Below, in pieces: positions 52,735 to 62,257 of a stretch of 64,000 nt of DNA; position 1 is the first letter of the stretch, and each line of letters opens with the position of its first letter. The notes below the pieces were generated by a model. That model made no database searches and was not told the origin of the DNA. It worked only from the letters and a program-made list of their open reading frames with translations. The position numbers were made by a program, and so were the translations under genes. Source of the DNA: CATQHP01 sp965205595 (lineage in GTDB: Bacteria > Acidobacteriota > Terriglobia > Bryobacterales > UBA6623); the NCBI GenBank assembly GCA_965205595.1, contig CBDBHI010000012.1, forward strand, positions 248,001-312,000, written 5' to 3'.

Positions 52735-54031
52735 CTAAACGAACTCCGTCTTGCCGGGCCGGCGCTAAGGGTGGAACTTCGTGCTCCATGTCCCATGTAA
52801 GATTTTCGGGGAAGAGGCTCAGTTGTGACTGCATCGCCTGGTCCCAGGTGATTTGTTGTCCTGTATAGGCAGCCATGCGGCCCATGATCGCGAGCATTGT
52901 ACTCGTTGCCATCCTGTTGCCATCATTGATAGGCTCGCCCCGCCGGATCGCGCGAAATAGCTGATCGTGCTCTTCCTGGTACATGGTCCACCCGCGGGCC
53001 GTCGAACACCCAATTGGTCTCACCTTCGATCGTTGGAGACATGCCGCGGCCGATCGTCGCGCGGCCTTTCGAGCCAAGAATGTAGTCGGAGTTTTCGTTG
53101 TGGCAGCCGGGAATCTGGCGGCAACCCAGAAACGCGCGAGCCCCCGTTGGGGTACAGGTAGTTCACCTCGAAGTGGTCGAAAATATTGCCGTCGTGGGCG
53201 GGAATCTGGCGTCCCACCGACCGCCACGCAACTCTCGGGCGGCTCATCGCCGAAGGCCCAAGCAATTTTGTCGACACTATGAACCGCCTGCTCAACAAGA
53301 CCGTCGCCGCACAGCCAGACGAAGTTATACCAATTGCGAATCTGCCATTCGACGTCAGTCATTCCGATCGGGCGCTCAAACGCCGGCGGCATTGGCTTGA
53401 CGGGGCTGGTGTAGTACGTCGCGTAGTAGGCGCGCAGATCTCCGACCGCCCCGCTAAGAACCTGGTCCATAATTTCGACGATCGATTGGTTATATCGCCA
53501 GCAGAAACCCGCGACCAGAGAGAGATTCTTCTCTTTCGCGAGCTTGGCTGTTTCGAGCACCGAGCGAACACCCGGAGCGTCGATTGCGACAGGCTTTTCG
53601 CAAAAAACGTGCTTGCCCGCTTCAATAGCGGCCTTGACGTGCATCGGGCGAAACCCTGGAGGTGTCGCGAGCAATATCACATCCACGTCGCTGTCAATCA
53701 CTTGCTGGAAGGCGTCGAGACCGAGGAACTGGTGCTCCCTATCTACGCGCACCTTGTTCTTGTCTTTGTGACGGCCGTCAATCGTGGCGAGGCTCTTGTC
53801 GATCTTCGCCTGATCAACGTCAGCGACAGCGGTCAGCACCGAATAGTCGTCCGCCTGTAGAGCCTGTGCGGCGGCACCTGTACCGCGGCCTCCACAGCCA
53901 ACGAGGCCAACCTTAATTGCCTGGTCCGTATCGGCCGCCTGTGCTTGTAGCATTCCAGCGGCGCCAATCGCTCCTGTCGTCGTGCGTAGAAACCCTCTGC
54001 GAGACGCGGAGTGCTGCTTTAAGTCGGCCAT
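52735..54031 (-). pseudogene. Gfo/Idh/MocA oxidoreductase with four frameshifts
   Basis: The N-terminus has a Tat signal (SRRGFLRTTTGAIGAAG) and an NAD(P) site VGLVGCGGRGTG, with the catalytic EKP in HVFCEKPVAID, typical of exported Gfo/Idh/MocA sugar dehydrogenases. Reading must skip one base at each of four places (plus-strand C tracts at 53213-53215, 53141-53145 and 52991-52993, and the C/G run near 52757) to keep the family sequence. The restored segments are VGGRQIPAHDGNIFDHF, NGARAFLGCRQIPGCHNENSDY, DGPRWTMYQEEHDQLF and the end APPGKTEFV with stop at 52735. All four are one extra G or C. Decay or sequencing error are both possible. Confidence 0.85.
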
Positions 54032-54248
54032 GTGGAGAACCCTCCCAGCCCAACATTGTCGCGAACTTTGGCGAGCGTGGTGTCTTGAATTGCGATGTGC
54101 GGCACTTTTGCCACGGCATCCTTTGCGCGGCGCCTACGTCGCATCCGTTTTACAGTGCCGCAATTCCGAATCGCAATTCGTTTTGCAGGCGTCACCGCAA
54201 TCCCGCCCAGCAACTGGCGGCTCCGAACGTAGTAGACTATCCGCACCT

Positions 54249-55227
54249 GTGCGTCTCGCCGCTGCCAGCCTTGTCCTGTTCCTTTGCGCCTGTAGCGCGG
54301 AGCAGTCGACGTACCGTTTTCGATACGCCAATGCGCAGCCGCCACCGCATCCGCGCAGTGTCTCGATGGCCTTTTTTGAAGAAGAACTTGAGAAGCGGAC
54401 GCCAAGGCCGAATCGACGTCGAGAGCTACTACTCCGGTGTCTTAGGACAAGAGCGCGAGCTAATGGACATGGTCGCGCTCAACATTCTGCAGGCGACTCG
54501 CGGTGGCTTCTTCGCGGACGCCACGTCTAAATATGGACTTTTCCTGCTGCCGTTTTTGGTGAAGACATGGGACCAAGCGCTACGGCTCGTGAACAGTGAC
54601 CTGGCGGCGCGCATCAACCGTGAAGCAAGGAAAAACGGCTTCCACGTGCCCGCTTGTGCATTTCGCAGGGCTTCCGCGCGCACACAACCAGTGTCCGGCC
54701 CATCCGTCACCCCGACGATCTGATCGGCCTAAAAATGCGTGTCCCCGCGCAAGAGGTAAACGTGATCACCTCTGAAGCGTTTGGGGCGAATCCGCAAGAA
54801 ATTCCGTTTACCGAGGTTTATCAAGCGGCCAAAACCGGTGTTATCGACGGCAGGACAATGCGCCTTCAAACCTGTGGGACATGCGAATTCACGAGGTGCA
54901 AAAGTACTTGACGATTACCAACTACAGCACCGGCCCCGACCCTTTTATGGTCAATCTCGAGTGTATGAATCGCTGCCGCTTGAGTTGCAGACAATTTTCG
55001 ACGAAGTCGCTCGCGAGGCCATCGCCTATAGCGATCGGATGAACCGCGAGAGCGAAGAGGAGTACATTCGAAAGCTTTCGGAACTTCTCGAAACGAATTT
55101 CGTGACGGGTGCGGAGCTAGAGCCGTTCCGCAAAGCCGCCCTCCCGGTCTACGACTACATGATCGACAAGGGCTACTTCACATGGGACGAGGTCGAAGAA
55201 GCTCGGCGCGCGGCGCGCGGGGAATAG
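54249..55227 (+). pseudogene. dctP: TRAP transporter solute-binding protein DctP, frameshifted
   Basis: The GTG start gives a lipoprotein-like signal (RLAAASLVLFLCAC). The DctP sequence can be followed through four frame changes: one extra C near 54402, one base missing near 54650-54655, one C missing at 54850, and one G missing near 54963. The restored blocks are GRIDVESYYSGVLGQE, ISQGFRAHTTSVRPIRHP, GVIDGQDNAPSNLWDM and YESLPLELQTIFDEV. The binding protein captures an organic acid for the DctQM permease. Both permease genes follow immediately and are intact, so the mixed pattern is odd. Confidence 0.85.
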
Positions 55228-55231
55228 CGCA

Positions 55232-55711
55232 ATGTCAATCGAATCGATGGAGCGAAGATTGACCACGCTGTTAGAGGGCGTACTGACGCTGACGCTGTTC
55301 CTGGTGTTTGCCGTCATCGTGATCTTGGTCATCATGCGCTACTTTTTTGGAACGGGTTTGGTCGGCGCGAACGAGGGTGCGACGATCGCCTTCGTCTATG
55401 CGTCGTCAATCGGGGCGGCGCTCGCGGTAGGCAAAGACGAGCACATCCGGGTCGACTACTTGGTCGAGCAGTTCGGCGAACGGGGTCGGCTGCTGGCTCA
55501 GCGCACTTCGCTAGTGCTGGTTGGGCTGCTCAACCTCGTGCTGTTCGAACGCAGTATCGAATGGATTCGCGTCACCGGTGACTACCTTATGCCGGCCACG
55601 CAATTGCCGCGCAGTGTTGCCCAGATCAGCGTGCCGCTAGGCTGCGGCATCGCGTTGCTCTATTCGCTGACCCGCCTTGTGGCTACTCTGCGCATGAGCA
55701 ACACGCGATGA
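55232..55711 (+). CDS. dctQ: TRAP transporter small permease DctQ
   Basis: A 159-residue inner-membrane protein with four hydrophobic helices (about 14-36, 48-66, 88-106, 128-148). The cytoplasmic-loop words FFGTGLVGANEGATIAF and GKDEHIRVDYL are typical of DctQ. It joins the DctM subunit to form the sodium-driven TRAP permease. It starts 4 bases after dctP, and its stop overlaps the dctM start. Confidence 0.92.
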   Translation: MSIESMERRLTTLLEGVLTLTLFLVFAVIVILVIMRYFFGTGLVGANEGATIAFVYASSIGAALAVGKDEHIRVDYLVEQFGERGRLLAQRTSLVLVGLLNLVLFERSIEWIRVTGDYLMPATQLPRSVAQISVPLGCGIALLYSLTRLVATLRMSNTR

Positions 55712-56988
55712 CGGTTGTCCTGGTCGTCGCGCTGCTGATTTTGATTGCGTTTGGCGTTCCGATCGCATACTCGCTCGGTCTCTCGGCCCTGCTTTATTTT
55801 CTGATCGACGACCCTCAACTCAGTTTGGTGCTGCCGCAGCGGCTGTTCTCAGGCTTTGACTCATACGCACTCATCAGCCTCCCGCTTTTCATGCTGATGG
55901 GGCAGGTCATGAATGGAGCACAAATAACCGCTCGACTGATCGATTTCAGCCTGATGTTCGTTGGCCGTTTTCGCGGCGGACTCGGCCTGGTGAACGTGAT
56001 GGCCAGCATGTTGTTTGGCGGCATCTCGGGGTCATCCGCCTCGGACACGGCGTCGATCGGGTCGGTTCTCATTCCGGAGATGGAGCGTCGCGGCTACCCG
56101 AGATCATTCGCCGCTGGAATTACGGTCGCGTCCGCGACTATGGGAATGATCATCCCCCCCAGCATTCCGATGGTTCTGTACGCGGTTGTCGCTCAGCAGT
56201 CAGTGGGGCGCCTGTTTCTCGGCGGGGTGTTTCCGGGGCTACTAGTAGGCGTGTTTCAACTTGGTCTGACGGTAGCGATTTCTCGGAAGAAGAACTACCC
56301 GCGAGAAGCGATCCCCGGCGGCATCGGTCATGCGGTGCGCGAAACGGCGCGCTCGCTACCCGTGCTACTCATGCCGGTATTCGTGGTCGGTTCGGTCGTC
56401 CTCGGGATTGCGACAGCTACCGAGTCGGCGGCCCTAGGGGTTCTCTATGCCGCGATCATCGGCTTCATTGTCACGCGGGCGCTCACTGTTGATGCTTTCC
56501 GCGCGTGTCTACTGTCAGCCGGACTCACGAGCGCGAAAATCATGCTGATTATCGCGCTGTCGCAGGTTTATATTTGGGTGCTCGCGCTTGAGCGGATTCC
56601 CGAAGCAATCGCGGGCTTCGTGGTCGATCTTGACCTGGGCATCACGGGCACTTTGCTGGTCATCAATCTGATCGTGCTTATGGCCGGTACCATCATCGAC
56701 GTCAGTCCCGCGATCTTACTGCTGACACCGGTATTCCTGCCTGCCGTCGCGCAAATCGGAGTTTCCCCGATTCTGTTCGGCGTGCTACTGGTCTCGGGGC
56801 TCGCGGTCGGGGCGTGCACTCCGCCGGTGGGCACCTGCCTCAACGTCTGCGCGGCGATCTCGAACTTACGTATTGGCACGATCTTTCGCGGCGCGGCGCC
56901 GTTCCTGGCGGCGAACGTCGCGACGCTCATTTTAATTACGCTGTTTCCCGATCTTGCCCTGTGGCTTCCCGGCCTGCTTGTGGACTGA
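55708..56988 (+). CDS. dctM: TRAP transporter large permease DctM
   Basis: A 426-residue membrane protein with about twelve helices of the DctM family. It has FGGISGSSASDTASIGSVLIPEM and a PSIPMVLYAVVAQQSVGRLFLGGVFPG segment, both highly typical. The start overlaps dctQ by 4 bases (ATGA). It transports an organic acid, likely dicarboxylate or a sugar acid, driven by sodium. Substrate cannot be read. Confidence 0.94.
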   Translation: MTVVLVVALLILIAFGVPIAYSLGLSALLYFLIDDPQLSLVLPQRLFSGFDSYALISLPLFMLMGQVMNGAQITARLIDFSLMFVGRFRGGLGLVNVMASMLFGGISGSSASDTASIGSVLIPEMERRGYPRSFAAGITVASATMGMIIPPSIPMVLYAVVAQQSVGRLFLGGVFPGLLVGVFQLGLTVAISRKKNYPREAIPGGIGHAVRETARSLPVLLMPVFVVGSVVLGIATATESAALGVLYAAIIGFIVTRALTVDAFRACLLSAGLTSAKIMLIIALSQVYIWVLALERIPEAIAGFVVDLDLGITGTLLVINLIVLMAGTIIDVSPAILLLTPVFLPAVAQIGVSPILFGVLLVSGLAVGACTPPVGTCLNVCAAISNLRIGTIFRGAAPFLAANVATLILITLFPDLALWLPGLLVD

Positions 56989-57168
56989 TGATTCGACTTC
57001 GTCAGATGCCGATCGTTCCGCCTCAAGTTCCTTTGCCATCACTTCAAACCCGGGTGCGGGTTTATCGCCCCAGAACAGGACTACCGGTTGGGGTTCGGTC
57101 GTAACCGCATTCGCCTCCACCTCAAGATTCTTAGTTCGTTTTCTGACCAACCTCAAATCAGTTCGCAT
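56932..57168 (-). CDS. Possible small protein antisense to the dctM end
   Basis: A 78-residue frame that starts MRTDLRLVRKRTKNLEVEANA and is rich in charged residues. Its ATG has GAGGG about 5 bases upstream, which is good support. The last 57 bases overlap dctM on the opposite strand. No family is recognised. It may be real or a chance frame; nothing else fills the 230-base gap. Confidence 0.35.
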   Translation of the reverse strand: MRTDLRLVRKRTKNLEVEANAVTTEPQPVVLFWGDKPAPGFEVMAKELEAERSASDEVESSVHKQAGKPQGKIGKQRN

Positions 57169-57221
57169 TGCACCCTCAGGATAAACCGGGTGTCAAGTGG
57201 CGAGATAGCGAAGCTATATTT

Positions 57222-58580
57222 CTACAACCTCGAAATTGCCGAGTAGCTCATGAACACGGCCATCAAGACGGACGAGACCCACAGCATTAGCGTGATCCAG
57301 CCCTTTGGTAGCACCCGTTTGGGCATATAGTAGTAGCGAATGTAAATCGCAAAAAACCCAATTACGGGCAACATGATGGCCTGCGCAATACCACCGATCT
57401 TGATCATTAACACCGGCGCTTCGAGCAGCATGAAGTAGAGGCAAGGCACCACCAACAGGAACACGACAAAGAAGCGCGTCACCCGCAGGCGCTGCTTATA
57501 GTCGTTCTTGTCATAGAACCCCAGCATGCCGACGAAATCGGCCCACACACGGCAGTTCGCGGCGGTCGCCGCGAAAACAGTTGAGTACAAGACGGCGAAC
57601 GCTCCGATCATGAACAGCGGCAGCGACCACTCGCCGAGGGTCTGCGTATAGATATTCGAAAGCACGTGAACCATTTCCGAGCCCGCGGGGATCAGCCCCA
57701 TGCCCTTGAGAACACCCGCGCCTAAAAAGTAAAACGCAACGGTGGCGAACGTGTAGATCACCATTGAGTTGACGACGTCGACGCCCATTACGCGGATCCA
57801 GCCAAAAGCGCGGTGGGTCCAACTGTCGGAATCGTCGCGCTTGCCGGCGTACTGCGCATAGCCCTTTTCGATGCACCAATAGGGGTACATCACGAGTTCG
57901 CTCGCGCCGACGCCGGTGATGCCGAAGGCCGCAACGGCCGTCCCCATTCCGCCCTCGGGCGGTTGAAACGTCAGCCCTTCTAACACAGCGCCCCAGTCAA
58001 AGTATTGGGGCAGTTTGAAGAGCAAGAAACAGCAACTAACCGTCAGCGCCGTGAAGCTCACAACAAGGCCCATCGCGATGCGTTCGACCATCGAGTACTT
58101 GCCGGCAATCAGTAGCAGAATCGACAATCCCGCCAAAATCCAGACAAAGATCGTGATCGAGACCGCGGGAAAGAGGCGGTTGAGGATCTCGGAGATTCCG
58201 CCGAGCATCGCACCGATCTGAAAAAGCGTGGCCGTGACCATTAACGCCCACATCCACACCAGCCATGAAACCTTGAATCGAGGACCGGGCATTTGGTCGA
58301 ACGCTTCGAGCGTCGTCTTTCCGGTGGCGATAGCGTAACGCCCTAGCTCGTTCTGAACGACTGTTTTGACGACGCAGCTCAAGAGGATCAGCCACAGCAG
58401 GATGTAGCCGTTTTCAGCGCCCAATACCGTTGTGGCGATGAGTTCACCAGAGCCAACGATCGAGCTGGCGAGGATGAGGCCCGGCCCAATCAACTTCATC
58501 GTTGCGCCGAACGTTGTCGGCGGGGGCTGAATGTTGTCGGCCTTTAGAGCGTAGGGATCGTAGACGGCTTGGTCTGCCAT
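57222..58580 (-). CDS. Nramp-related transporter without the DPGN motif
   Basis: A 452-residue inner-membrane protein with about eleven helices of the Nramp/SLC11 fold. In helix 1 the metal-binding DPGN is replaced by GPGLILASSIVGSGELIATT, and the helix 6 MPH-type motif is absent (GITGVGASELVMYPYWC instead). These residues bind Mn2+ or Fe2+ in canonical Nramp, so the substrate may differ. The protein resembles the GSGE-type Nramp-like group. It is transcribed alone; the palindromic element starts 48 bases upstream of its ATG. Confidence 0.85.
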   Translation of the reverse strand: MADQAVYDPYALKADNIQPPPTTFGATMKLIGPGLILASSIVGSGELIATTVLGAENGYILLWLILLSCVVKTVVQNELGRYAIATGKTTLEAFDQMPGPRFKVSWLVWMWALMVTATLFQIGAMLGGISEILNRLFPAVSITIFVWILAGLSILLLIAGKYSMVERIAMGLVVSFTALTVSCCFLLFKLPQYFDWGAVLEGLTFQPPEGGMGTAVAAFGITGVGASELVMYPYWCIEKGYAQYAGKRDDSDSWTHRAFGWIRVMGVDVVNSMVIYTFATVAFYFLGAGVLKGMGLIPAGSEMVHVLSNIYTQTLGEWSLPLFMIGAFAVLYSTVFAATAANCRVWADFVGMLGFYDKNDYKQRLRVTRFFVVFLLVVPCLYFMLLEAPVLMIKIGGIAQAIMLPVIGFFAIYIRYYYMPKRVLPKGWITLMLWVSSVLMAVFMSYSAISRL

Positions 58581-58627
58581 AAAGAGTCTCGCAATGCTAT
58601 CACAGACCGCGAATTGCTAGTTGACTG

Positions 58628-58830
58628 GAGCATTTTCAGTAACGGCGTAGACCGCTCTTGAATGAAGAGCGATGAAGCCTGCGATTTCTTGAAACTAGAT
58701 TTCGCTGTCCAAAATCGGAGGCGCGACTGTAAAGGAGTGCGCTGGCGAAGCAGCTTTCTGGAATACGCCGAGTTGGGACCTGCTGATCATTCCTCAACAG
58801 GGCCCGACTCATCTTTACCAGTCACCCCCC
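58628..58830. repeat. MITE-like palindromic element, copy C (right end lost, core inverted)
   Basis: The left end GAGCATTTTCAGTAACG matches copy B, as does the inner left arm (58711-58747). The following ~80 bases are the reverse complement of the copy B core. The sequence then breaks off at a run of eleven C (58825-58835), so the right inner arm and right end are missing. No clear TA lies at the left (TG instead). Confidence 0.75.
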
Positions 58831-59019
58831 CCCCCGGCCTGGAGTCCACGTTCGCGCCACCTCAACCGAGGCGCTGTCTCGGTCGCGGCTCGACTCATGC
58901 TGACAACGACCGGATACCAAATGTACTCCGCTGCAAGAACTGGAATGCGCCGCCCGCAATCGGGCTCCGATCCGATTCGCGCGATCCTCGTTGACCACAC
59001 AGAGGCACTTCCCTCCTAC

Positions 59020-59336
59020 AAGAATGTCCGGATTTGGCCGGATTTGGCCGGTTTTCGCTAAGAATCGCCGGCCGGGGCGACCCGCCAGACTTACCTTTTG
59101 AATTCCGTCAAACCCTACAAAGCAGAGCGAGGAAACTCCTCGCGTGCTCATCCAATTCGGTCCGCTGGCCGCATCATGAATGCTGCCCGGTGGCCGGATT
59201 TGGCAGGGTTTTGTGAAATTTCGAGCCTCCTTGCAGGGCTTTCCGCACCCTGCAGGTATAGTGTAAGGCCCGTGTGTCCGGTTTCCGGCCGACCGAATCG
59301 CTAGGTTGCTGATTTCAATGGCAAAAGAAATTTCAA
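59020..59336. repeat. Dispersed intergenic repeat, left half of interrupted copy
   Basis: It aligns with 9945-10216 and continues, after the group II intron, at 63810. It includes CTACAAAGCAGAGCGAGG, ACTCCTCGCGTGCTC, TATAGTGTAAGGCCCGTG and GGCCGACCGAATCGCTAGG, and ends GAAATTTCAA at the intron 5' junction. The region from 58836 to 59020 shows no gene or clear repeat. Confidence 0.7.
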
Positions 59337-59826
59337 GAGCGCCGGGATAAACCGGCATGTTGTTGGGAATGAAAGAGTCCTACAAGGAAGGAGTTAGCGA
59401 GCCACCTTGGCCCCGAGTTTTGCGGACGGCGTCGCGAGGCGACGGTCGAAGCGTAAACAGGGGTGCCGGCGGGCCGGGCTATTGAGCTTCGAAAATTCTT
59501 GTCTCAGGGCGCCGACCACGTTTGAAAGATGGGAAGGCAACACGGGCGTTCGCGTGATTCGCGAGTGGACGTCCGGCCCTGCGTAGTCTGAGAACCTGAG
59601 CACGTCGAGAAACAACATGCACGAGAACCGGGAGACCTCTGGAGTGTCTCGAGCTGATCGAGACCGGTCCGAGAAGGCGCTAAGCCGAACGGCGGGCATG
59701 TATGAGAACGGCGGAGCGAAACTAGACCATAGAGCGGCGAATCGAAGCTGCTTTTGGGCGGAGTAAAAGTAGACCGTCCGAGTGGTCCAGCGAACATTCC
59801 TGTGGTGTTTGTGGGACACGAGAGGG

Positions 59827-61326
59827 ATGTATCGCGTGGAGCTATACGCTCAAGTACGGCGCAGTGTCTTTGTCGAAGGGCTCAGTGAGCGCGAGGCCGC
59901 CAAACGGTTTGGCCTGGCGCGAGGGACGGTGCGCAAGATGTTGCGCTACGCCACTCCGCCGGGCTATCGGCGGCGCCAACCAGCGCAGAGGCCGAAGCTG
60001 GATCCCTTCACCGGAATCGTCGATCAGATCCTCATCGACGATCAGGAACGTCCGAAGAAACAACGCCACACCGCAAAACGCATCTTCGACCGCTTGCGCG
60101 ACGAGTACGATTTCACCGGCGGTTACACGATCGTCAAGGACTATGTTCGCGACAAGAAGCTCGGCGGGCAAGAGATGTTCGTGCCGCTGGTGCATCCGGC
60201 GGGCGATGCCCAGGCCGACTGCGGTGAAGCTCTGGTGGTCATTGACGGCGTACAGCGCAAGGCGCACTACTTGGTGGTCGATCTGCCGCCTAGCGATGAC
60301 GCTTTCGTAAAAGCTTTCCCGGCCGCGACGACGGAAGCGTTTTGCGAGGGGCGCAACGCAGCGTTTCGGTACTTCGGCGGCGTGCCACGCAGCATCCTCT
60401 ACGACAACACGACCTTGGCGCTGGCGAGGATTCTGGGCGACGGCAGGCGCAAGCGGACCAGGGTGTTCAGTGAACTGCAGTCGCACTATTTATTCTCCGA
60501 TCGTTTCGGGCGTCCGGGCAAAGGCAACGACAAGGGAAAGGTGGAAGGACTGGTCGGTTATGCCCGGCGGAACTTCATGGTGCCGGCGCCAAGGTTTCCA
60601 AGCTGGGAAGCGTTCAACGAGCAGCTCGAAGCGCAGTGCCTCAACAATCGTAAGCGGCGCTTGCGGCGGCACACCGAAACGATTGAGGAACGTTTCAAGC
60701 GTGACCGCCAAGCGTTGTTGCCCTTGCCGCCCACGCCCTATGACGCCTGCGACAAACGCACCACGCGGGTGACGTCGCTGTCATTGGTGCGCTATCGCGC
60801 CAACGACTACTCGGTGCCCACACGCTACGGACATCGCCAGGTGTTGCTGAAAGGCTACGTCGATGAAATCGTGATCTGTTGTGGCAGCGAAGAGATCGCG
60901 CGCCACCGGCGCAGTTACGAACGCGAAGAGTTGATCTTCGATCCGCTGCATTACCTAGCACTGCTGGAACGCAAGACCAACGCGCTCGATCAAGCGGCCC
61001 CGTTGGCGGGCTGGGAGCTGCCCGAACAGTTCCCGTGCTTGAGACGTTTGCTCGAGGCACGGTTGGGAAAGCCAGGCAAGCGCGAGTACGTGCAGGTATT
61101 GCGATGACTGGAGGACTTCCGATTCGAGCACGTTGCCGCGGCGGTGCGCCAAGCCTGCGAGTTGGGAGCGATTGGCTTGGATGCAGTCAGGCACTTAGTG
61201 CTGTGCCGCATCGAGCAACGGCCGCCGCGCTTGGACTTGACGAAGTATCCGCATCTGCCGGCAGCCCAGGTGGAGCAAACCTCCGCTGCGGACTATTTGG
61301 CACTGCCGGCACAAGGAGGGGGGTAA
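59827..61326 (+). pseudogene. istA: IS21 transposase IstA with in-frame TGA
   Basis: From ATG 59827 the protein has a helix-turn-helix (about 15-40) and an integrase core with D131 (AQADCGEA), D193 (LYDNTT) and E240 (KGKVEGL). A TGA at 61105-61107 stops it after VQVLR. The same frame continues with LEDFRFEHVAAAVRQACELGA and ends QGGG then TAA at 61324-61326, overlapping the istB ATG. Full length would be about 499 residues; the truncated form keeps the catalytic core (426 residues). A single-base change (for example CGA to TGA) explains the stop. Confidence 0.88.
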
Positions 61327-62087
61327 TGGCGAGGTCGAAACTTCTGCTCGAAGCGCATTTGAAAGCGTTGCGGCTGCCAACCTTCCTGCGCGAGTACGAC
61401 AAACTGGCGCGGCAATGCGCCGCCGAGAGCTTGGATTCGAGGAGCTTCCTGCAACAACTCTGCGAGCTGGAACTGCTCGACCGTGAACAGCGGGCCACCG
61501 AGCGCCGCAGCAAGGCCGCGAAGTTTCCCGTGACCAAGAGTCTGGACACTTTCGACTTCCCGTCCTTGCCGGCGTTGAACAAGAAGCTGGTGCTGGAACT
61601 GGCGCGCTGTGAGTTTATCGACCGCCGCGAAAACGTGCCGGCACTGGGTAATTCCGGCACGGGCAAAACGCACATCGGCTTGGCGTTGGGACTGGCGGCT
61701 TGTCAGCGCGGCTATCGAACACGCTTCACAACAGCGGCGGCACTGGTCAATGAGCTGCTCGAAGCCCGAGATGAACGGCGCTTGCTGCGATGTCAAAAGC
61801 AGTTGGCCAAGCAGGATCTGCTGATCGTCGATGAACTGGGCTACGTGCCGCTATCGAAGACCGGAGCGGAGTTATTGTTCGAAGTGTTTTCCCAGCGCTA
61901 CGAACAGGGCTCGACGCTGGTCACCTCGAATCTGCCGTTTAACGAATGGACGGAGGTCTTCGGCTCCGAGCGGCTGACCGGCGCCCTGCTCGATCGCCTC
62001 ACGCACCACGTTCATATTCTAGAGCTGAACGGCGAAAGCTTCCGTCTGATCCAGAGCAAGAAGAAGCGGGCTCACTCTTTGGGCTGA
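61326..62087 (+). CDS. istB: IS21 helper ATPase IstB
   Basis: A 253-residue AAA+ ATPase that loads IstA at the target. Walker A is GNSGTGKT (about 108-115), Walker B is LLIVDELGY, and the sensor block TLVTSNLPFNEW is present. The first glycine loop reads ALGNSG rather than the more usual LLGPPG. It starts on the istA stop (TAATG). The frame is intact. Confidence 0.93.
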   Translation: MARSKLLLEAHLKALRLPTFLREYDKLARQCAAESLDSRSFLQQLCELELLDREQRATERRSKAAKFPVTKSLDTFDFPSLPALNKKLVLELARCEFIDRRENVPALGNSGTGKTHIGLALGLAACQRGYRTRFTTAAALVNELLEARDERRLLRCQKQLAKQDLLIVDELGYVPLSKTGAELLFEVFSQRYEQGSTLVTSNLPFNEWTEVFGSERLTGALLDRLTHHVHILELNGESFRLIQSKKKRAHSLG

Positions 62088-62257
62088 CCCACCGGCCACT
62101 CGCCCGGTTTTCGTGGGACGGCCTCCACTACGCCTGGGCCGCCCTAAAGGGCGACCGCAGGCTCCGTTCCAGCCGTCCCACGAAAACCGCTACCCCTTCA
62201 CCAACTGGTCTACTTTTGCTCCGCCGAAGTGGTCCAAATTTACTCCGCCCTTGACAC

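Larger units (their letters stand above)
59703..62256 (+). mobile_element. IS21-family element nested in the intron (2554 bp)
   Basis: The element starts TGAGAACGGCGGAG and ends CTCCGCCCTTGACA; 19 of the first 27 bases match as inverted repeats. Internal repeats of GGCGGAG(T/C)AAAAGTAGACC occur inside both ends. The flanks carry a 6-bp duplication CATGTA at 59697-59702 and 62257-62262. It holds istA and istB in order. This matches IS21 features: long ends, multiple internal repeats and short duplications. Confidence 0.9.

Noticed and set aside
53186..53860. Plus-strand 224-codon frame opposite the Gfo/Idh gene
   Set aside because: Antisense to a recognised enzyme; the minus strand keeps family sequence in all corrected frames.
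54019..54405. Minus-strand frame over the start of dctP
   Set aside because: The plus strand carries a lipoprotein signal and DctP sequence; the minus frame has no match.
58825..58835. C11 homopolymer taken as a biological switch tract
   Set aside because: No gene reads across it. It more likely marks the broken end of the palindromic element or an assembly artefact.
59842..60486. Minus-strand open frame opposite istA
   Set aside because: Antisense of a recognised IstA core; no signature of its own.
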